This document shows, piece after piece, positions 36,118-39,974 of a stretch of DNA of 39,974 nt. The position numbers were made by a program, and so were the translations under genes. The DNA lies in contig CAYZAK010000013.1 in NCBI GenBank assembly GCA_964476445.1, positions 1 to 39,974 of the forward strand, given 5' to 3'. How positions within the stretch are numbered: position 1 is the stretch's first letter; every line of letters begins with the position of its first letter. Source of the stretch: CAYZAK01 sp964476445. Lineage in GTDB: Bacteria > CG03 > SLGR01 > JAGXOG01. The notes under the pieces are model-generated. The model was not told the origin of the DNA. It made no database searches and saw nothing but the letters and a program-made list of their open reading frames with translations.

Positions 36118-36155
36118 TTTATTGTAAATATTCCTCTTTCCCTAATATTTATTTA

Positions 36156-36188
36156 AGTATACCATACACAAAAAAACTTAGGCCTAAG
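36156..36188 (-). promoter_or_regulatory. glnN promoter with palindromic operator candidate
   Basis: Minus strand: extended -10 TGGTATACT (TATACT at 36156-36161). There is no clear -35. Instead a perfect palindrome CTTAGGCCTAAG (36177-36188) occupies the -35 region, as expected for a repressor or activator site. Confidence 0.45.
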
Positions 36189-36211
36189 AATACTCTGAGT
36201 TTTACCGTAAT

Positions 36212-36247
36212 TTGAAAACCCGCCAAAATAATCCGGCGGGTTTTCAA
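36212..36247 (-). terminator. Intrinsic terminator of the DUF4870 gene
   Basis: A perfect 13-bp stem (TTGAAAACCCGCC with GGCGGGTTTTCAA) and a 10-base loop lie nine bases after the gene's stop. The GC-rich part is bordered by a T-run on the minus strand. Confidence 0.8.
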
Positions 36248-36255
36248 TACTGGTT

Positions 36256-36651
36256 TTACAGTTCCATCTTTAATAAATTTTTATCTACGAAATCAGCTAC
36301 AAAAGGTACCCTGTATTTTACACCTGTAAACGCCTTGTACATTAAAAAAATCCAGAGTACTAATGTAAACGGGGTAATAAGGATCGTTATTATTCCTATT
36401 ATTGGAATAAAACCCAAAACTATCTGTAATATTAATAGTCCTAAAAATACTACCGCTGATTGGGCGGCATGAAACTGAATGTATTTATTATCCCTTTCAA
36501 TAAGAAAAAACACTATCCCGGACAGCCAACCCAAAACATAACACAGACCCGCTTCAATATCAACCGGTATACCCAACTTTGTCGTATTATCTGAAGCAGT
36601 TTCTTCTACTCCGACAACTTCATTTTCTAAATCTTTCTTTTCTTCATCCAT
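36256..36651 (-). CDS. DUF4870-type membrane protein
   Basis: Small inner-membrane protein with an acidic N-terminus (about residues 1-28) and three hydrophobic helices. The pattern LCYVLGWLSGIVFFLIERD followed by FHAAQSAVVFLGLLIL is typical of the DUF4870 / Tic20-like family. Function is unknown. A perfect AAAGGAGG precedes the ATG. A consensus promoter lies upstream and a strong terminator follows, so it is a well-bounded single-gene transcript that is probably well expressed. Confidence 0.82.
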   Translation of the reverse strand: MDEEKKDLENEVVGVEETASDNTTKLGIPVDIEAGLCYVLGWLSGIVFFLIERDNKYIQFHAAQSAVVFLGLLILQIVLGFIPIIGIITILITPFTLVLWIFLMYKAFTGVKYRVPFVADFVDKNLLKMEL

Positions 36652-36691
36652 ATTTTCCTCCTTTTACTCAATATTCACCAATTACTTTGGG

Positions 36692-36721
36692 ATTATAACT
36701 TAATTTTAGGGCCATTGTCAA
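36692..36721 (-). promoter_or_regulatory. Consensus promoter of the DUF4870 gene
   Basis: TTGACA (36716-36721), 18 bases, TATAAT (36692-36697) on the minus strand. Both hexamers match the sigma-70 consensus exactly. Confidence 0.75.
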
Positions 36722-36735
36722 AAACCTTCCCGGTA

Positions 36736-36763
36736 TTGTAAATTTCGGCTAAGTTAATATAAT
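36736..36763 (+). promoter_or_regulatory. Putative promoter of the zinc-ribbon gene
   Basis: TTGTAA (36736-36741), 16 bases, TATAAT (36758-36763) on the plus strand. A second TATAAT at 36779-36784 is closer to the gene. It is divergent from the DUF4870 promoter, 14 bases away. Confidence 0.4.
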
Positions 36764-36804
36764 TTAATTAATAAGTTTTATAATATTATTTCAAGGAGCA
36801 TAAA

Positions 36805-37227
36805 ATGAACTGCCCACAATGTAACGGAAAATTAAAAAACCATATTAAAAGAGGCAAGCTATACCACAGGTGTAGCCAGTGCGTAGGGTTCTGGTTTGAC
36901 AAAGGTGAACTGGTCCAGCTTAAAAAAGAAAAAAACTGGTTTAATATAGATTACCGGCACAAAGATTCTATAGCAAGTATTTCCAAAGGCTTTGCCGTCT
37001 GCCCCAGGGATGGGGTAAAATTGCAGGCCATTGAATACGAACAGAATACAGGCATTAAAGTGGATGTCTGTCCAGAATGCGAGGGTCTGTGGCTTGATGC
37101 CGGCGAAGTGGTTGCCATACATGAAGCCGAAGAAACTTGGATTCAGAAGCTAAAAGAAAAAATTGACAGCGAATTGACTGCTGTAGAATTATTTATAGCA
37201 AAAATAGGTCCCTATCTACCTAAATAA
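36805..37227 (+). CDS. Double TFIIB-type zinc-ribbon protein
   Basis: Carries two zf-TFIIB modules. The first is CPQC...CSQC followed by GFWFDKGEL (residues 3-37), and the second is CPRD...CPEC followed by GLWLDAGEV (near 70-100). The second has Cys-Pro-Arg-Asp where the first pair would be CPxC, so one ligand is missing or replaced. Such proteins are common and poorly characterised. An AAGGAG site precedes the ATG. The C-terminal 40 residues are a charged helix, perhaps a membrane-peripheral tail (IAKIGPYLPK). It converges with the DUF503 remnant. Confidence 0.82.
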   Translation: MNCPQCNGKLKNHIKRGKLYHRCSQCVGFWFDKGELVQLKKEKNWFNIDYRHKDSIASISKGFAVCPRDGVKLQAIEYEQNTGIKVDVCPECEGLWLDAGEVVAIHEAEETWIQKLKEKIDSELTAVELFIAKIGPYLPK

Positions 37228-37263
37228 GTACTTAAAAGAACTCTATATCTACATCTGTAATAT

Positions 37264-37490
37264 TTAATCAAATGCATACTTTTTTTTTGATTCAGCGTAC
37301 CGCCGGATGTTAAAAACTACCGCTATACCAGCTGGCCGTACCGGTGAAGATCATTTTTTGTCACTTCCGCTATAGCGGTAACATACCTGTTTTTGATGCG
37401 GTCTATTATACTTTTAACAATACCACGTTTTTCTTTAAGACTGTTGCCACCGTGTATCACAAAATTCAACTCTACCGTACCGGTTATCAT
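37264..37490 (-). pseudogene. DUF503 protein remnant, frameshifted
   Basis: The first frame (37490 to 37323) reads MITGTVELNFVIHGGNSLKE, then KRGIVKSIIDRIKNRY and AIAEVTKND, matching the DUF503 family pattern SLKEKR...VKS...RxxNR...AE. It stops at TAG after GQLV. If one base is restored just before (after CAGCT near 37330), the frame continues GIAVV, as in the family, to a stop at 37264, giving about 75 residues against the usual 90. The ATG follows the small membrane-peptide stop directly. A sequencing error is possible, but the short C-terminus suggests real decay. Confidence 0.65.
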
Positions 37491-37646
37491 TTACTCTCTT
37501 ATACCCGGATTATCTAAGGCCTCAACGGCTTGCTCTTTAAAGACCTCTGCCGATCGATTTTTATTCCTGTTTTCTATCTCCAAAGATGCAAAAAACGAAA
37601 CAATTACACAAAAAATTACACCTATTATGGGAAAAATATTTTTCAT
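37491..37646 (-). CDS. 51-residue single-helix membrane protein
   Basis: Small gene whose ATG overlaps the stop of the FMN/4Fe-4S gene by four bases (ATGA) and whose stop abuts the DUF503 start. It has a hydrophobic helix (IFPIIGVIFCVIVSFFASL, residues 4-22) followed by a charged tail (about residues 23-51). I do not recognise a family. The overlap and the lack of its own promoter make it likely to be a small partner of the redox membrane protein. It was found by reading the minus strand between the larger genes. Confidence 0.6.
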   Translation of the reverse strand: MKNIFPIIGVIFCVIVSFFASLEIENRNKNRSAEVFKEQAVEALDNPGIRE

Positions 37647-38869
37647 TTTAAACACCTGTTACACTTTATACAGTCTATATCTCGTTTATCCTTAACTCTC
37701 ATAATACACCGGGGGGGTATACGGTTATCTTCATGTATATCAAAAAATGAAAGTTTATTTGTCAAAGCCAGCAAGGCCCCGGCCGGACATAGATATCTGC
37801 ACCAGAACCGGAAAAAGAATAACGGAAAAATTATAACACAGAAAAACAGAATCCATTCCCAGATACTCACTTTAGATACAAAAAAATACTGCAAGGGGTT
37901 AAACCGGAAACCCCCGTAAAAAATGCCGGTAACAAAAGCAATTGAAATAATAACAAGTATTATAAATTTTACTTTTCTCAACCCATCCTCAATCTTTCTT
38001 TCTATTATTATTAAAATTCTAAGTTTTCGGCCCAGCATGCTGATAAATTCCTGACAGGCTCCCACCGGACACAGGTAGCCGCAGTAAAGCTGGCCGAAAA
38101 AGACCCCTATAATAACCGGTACTCCAAAAAGAAAAAACCAATTTAAATTACCGGTTATCTGTCCTAAATTTAAATTCAAAACACTAACCCAGCCGGCAAG
38201 AGTATAGTAATAACTGTAATAATATCCCAAAACAGCTATTGAACTTCCCATCAAGATATACCGAAGATATCTTTTCTTTAAATGATAAAATAAAATACCG
38301 GTAATAATAAAACCGGTCCACACTACCTGGACAGGGTTTAGCTCTGTTTTTTCCGGTTCAACTTCAATCGCCTGAAGTTCTTTAGCCACTCGGTCTACAA
38401 TCTTAACCACGGCGTTGGAAGTTTCAGTGGCCGAGGTCATGGCATCAACTTCTCTAAGGGGCTCGTCTCCGCTAAAGATATTTATCCCCACAAACCGGTT
38501 CAAAAACTCTTCTATATCCGTAACAAAGCTGGGCGTTTCCCGGTGAGATATAACCTCTGCCTTTGCAATTTCTCCCTGGGCATTAAGAACAAGAAAAAGA
38601 TTTATCGGCCCCCCGTACCCCTGAATATCCGGTGCAGCATTTACGGTCTCTATTAACCTGTACTTTATATTTCCCCCGGAGTCCCTCATAATTTGATGTT
38701 CAAAAGGTTCTCTAATAGTTTCAACATCGGCCCGGTCAAAATTAACGAATTTCTCAGCGGTACGGGCCTGAACCCCAAGTCCAAAAAGCAAAAACAATAC
38801 TGCAAAAACCCGTAGAAGACAACCGTACTCTGATTTTTTTATTAATTTTTGGTACATATGAATTTTCAT
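37643..38869 (-). CDS. FMN-binding, 4Fe-4S membrane protein (NosR/RnfG-like)
   Basis: Redox membrane protein. An N-terminal helix (about residues 17-35) leads to a periplasmic FMN-binding domain. Its attachment motif reads DAMTSATETSNAVV, with Ser where Gly is usual before Ala-Thr, so covalent FMN attachment is likely but not certain. Membrane helices follow, with two polyferredoxin motifs (CGYLCPVGACQEF, CRYLCPAGALLAL) and a final C-x11-C-x2-C-x2-C cluster near the stop. This layout fits the NosR/NapH/YccM group. The donor and acceptor are unknown. The start is three bases after the tatC stop. Confidence 0.82.
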   Translation of the reverse strand: MKIHMYQKLIKKSEYGCLLRVFAVLFLLFGLGVQARTAEKFVNFDRADVETIREPFEHQIMRDSGGNIKYRLIETVNAAPDIQGYGGPINLFLVLNAQGEIAKAEVISHRETPSFVTDIEEFLNRFVGINIFSGDEPLREVDAMTSATETSNAVVKIVDRVAKELQAIEVEPEKTELNPVQVVWTGFIITGILFYHLKKRYLRYILMGSSIAVLGYYYSYYYTLAGWVSVLNLNLGQITGNLNWFFLFGVPVIIGVFFGQLYCGYLCPVGACQEFISMLGRKLRILIIIERKIEDGLRKVKFIILVIISIAFVTGIFYGGFRFNPLQYFFVSKVSIWEWILFFCVIIFPLFFFRFWCRYLCPAGALLALTNKLSFFDIHEDNRIPPRCIMRVKDKRDIDCIKCNRCLK

Positions 38870-38870
38870 A

Positions 38871-39569
38871 TTAACTGTTACCCCTGTTTATTAAACCCAC
38901 CCCCCAAATACTTAGTTGATAGAGAATTAGTAACGGCCCGGCCAAAAAAATTTGCGTAACTATGTCCGGAGGGGTTAATACAGCGGCGGCTATAAATATT
39001 ATAAGAACAAAATATTTTCTGTTTGTTCTAAAATAGCCCACCGGTACTATACCGGACACATCCAGAAAATATATGACCACCGGTAATTCAAATATAATTC
39101 CAAACACTATTGTTAGTAAAAATACAAAGGAGAGATATTCGCTCACCGTTATCATGGGCATAAGAGTTATCCCCCCGAACCCTAAAAGAAATTCGATGGC
39201 AATGGGCAGTACTAATAAATAGGCAAACCCGGCTCCTAACCAAAAAAATATAAGCAAAAAAGGAACAAAGACAAGGCAAAATTTTCTTTCCTTTTTTTTT
39301 AGCCCCGGTTCTACAAATTTCCATATCTGATAAATTATAAATGGTGCTGCTAAAAAAATTCCACCAAAAAAGGCAAGCTTTAAGTTAGCTATAAACGCCT
39401 CCTGAGGAGTGATAAATATAAGCTTATCAAGATACCGGGTTACTTCACTTAAATAGAACTCTCGATTTAAAAATATACCCGCTCCGGCAGCCAGAATAAA
39501 CCCCAGACAGTAAAGAATTCGATGGCGTAACTCATCTATATGTTCCACAAACGTGTAGGAGTCGTTCAT
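38871..39569 (-). CDS. tatC: Sec-independent translocase subunit TatC
   Basis: Six-helix core of the twin-arginine translocase, which exports folded, often cofactor-bearing proteins. The N-terminal FVEHIDELRHRI (residues 7-18) and the PFIIYQIWKFVEPGL segment (near 77-91) are diagnostic. Its 232 residues are close to the usual 240-260. It follows tatA by nine bases. No twin-arginine substrate gene is evident here. Confidence 0.95.
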   Translation of the reverse strand: MNDSYTFVEHIDELRHRILYCLGFILAAGAGIFLNREFYLSEVTRYLDKLIFITPQEAFIANLKLAFFGGIFLAAPFIIYQIWKFVEPGLKKKERKFCLVFVPFLLIFFWLGAGFAYLLVLPIAIEFLLGFGGITLMPMITVSEYLSFVFLLTIVFGIIFELPVVIYFLDVSGIVPVGYFRTNRKYFVLIIFIAAAVLTPPDIVTQIFLAGPLLILYQLSIWGVGLINRGNS

Positions 39570-39578
39570 TTAAAAATT

Positions 39579-39815
39579 TTAGGATTTATTGTTTTTTTTG
39601 GGATCACTGTCGGAATTTTTAGTCTCTTTAGTCTCTTTAGTCTCTTCCTCGCCGGTGATCTTTTTTAGTTCCTCTTCTGATTCTTTCATTCCCTTTTTAA
39701 ATGCTCCCATACTTTTACCCAGCGCCCTGGCAATTTCGGGAATTTTAGAAGCCCCGAATATTACTATGGCTATCAAAAGTACTACTAAAAGTTCCTGCAT
39801 TCCTATTCCAAACAT
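39579..39815 (-). CDS. tatA: Sec-independent translocase subunit TatA
   Basis: Pore-forming subunit of the Tat system. An N-terminal helix (residues 6-20), then the FGASKIPEIARALGKSMGAF hinge and amphipathic helix, then an acidic/basic tail ending in a triple ETK repeat and KKNNKS. No tatB is seen, so TatA probably serves both roles, as in many such bacteria. A good GGGAGG precedes the ATG. Confidence 0.93.
   Translation of the reverse strand: MFGIGMQELLVVLLIAIVIFGASKIPEIARALGKSMGAFKKGMKESEEELKKITGEEETKETKETKNSDSDPKKNNKS
39618..39644 (+). repeat. TTTAGTCTC tandem repeat in tatA
   Basis: Three exact nine-base copies in the tail of tatA encode the ETK repeats on the minus strand. Copy-number change would keep the reading frame. 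Confidence 0.85.
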
Positions 39816-39842
39816 AATTTACCTCCCGGTTACAATTTAACT

Positions 39843-39870
39843 GTAATATTTAACTTATTTATTGTTACAA
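39843..39870 (-). promoter_or_regulatory. Putative promoter of the tat operon
   Basis: TTGTAA (39865-39870), 16 bases, TATTAC (39843-39848) on the minus strand, about 28 bases ahead of the tatA start. Weak match. No other signal stands out to the window end. Confidence 0.3.
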
Positions 39871-39974
39871 TTTTTATCTAAATATTTCAAATTTTAAAAT
39901 ATGAAATCTATACTGTACCGGAAAAATAGTATTTTATTAATCCGGTTAATAATGGAATAAACTTCATTTACTAA

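Noticed and set aside
37643..37700. Truncation of the FMN/4Fe-4S protein within its last cluster
   Set aside because: Four cysteines (C-x11-C-x2-C-x2-C) are present before the stop, so the end looks natural.

Overview
The window reads as a moderately AT-rich chromosome segment from a diderm bacterium. It carries LptF/LptG, a LolCD-type lipoprotein exporter, a TamB-like protein, a TolC-type outer-membrane factor and a very large outer-membrane protein related to SprA. Beside these sit mcsA-mcsB-clpC, better known from Gram-positives. Many genes have a clear AGGAG-type ribosome binding site, which argues against Bacteroidota proper, where such sites are usually lacking. I would call it a candidate-phylum or FCB-like anaerobe, but the sequence does not name the lineage. 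Nothing looks like a phage, plasmid, IS element, CRISPR array, rRNA or tRNA.

Left end (1-8718), all on the minus strand: a TolC / adaptor / MacB tripartite efflux operon, an orphan phosphoribosyltransferase-like gene, a half-size GDT1-type membrane protein, a small lipoprotein, a broken Sir2 deacetylase, a metallo-beta-lactamase-fold hydrolase and a DksA/TraR protein.

Centre (8760-23943): one long minus-strand gene train, lysS-lolC-lolD-ilvE-mcsA-mcsB-clpC-ptsI-tamB. Most junctions are overlapping or a few bases apart, and a good TTGACA/TATATT promoter lies in front of lysS. It mixes translation, envelope lipoprotein export, amino-acid metabolism, arginine-phosphate proteolysis, PTS phosphorelay and envelope assembly.

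Next, comF lies behind the 1689-residue SprA-like gene (24025-29789). This pair is divergent from lptF-lptG (29940-32119), the only long plus-strand genes. After these come ahcY and glnN (type III glutamine synthetase), separated by a decayed SulP anion-permease remnant.

Right end: a DUF4870 membrane protein with a consensus promoter and a strong terminator, a divergent double zinc-ribbon protein, then a minus-strand operon tatA-tatC-FMN/4Fe-4S membrane protein-51-residue membrane peptide-DUF503 remnant.

Three genes show decay or single-base lesions (Sir2, SulP, DUF503). Two genes (lptF and the DksA-like gene) have -10 boxes so close to the ATG that leaderless transcripts are likely. No complete undescribed system is proven. 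The best leads are the SprA-like protein outside an obvious T9SS setting, the ctsR-less mcsAB-clpC module inside an envelope operon, and the Tat-linked FMN/Fe-S membrane protein with its tiny partner.
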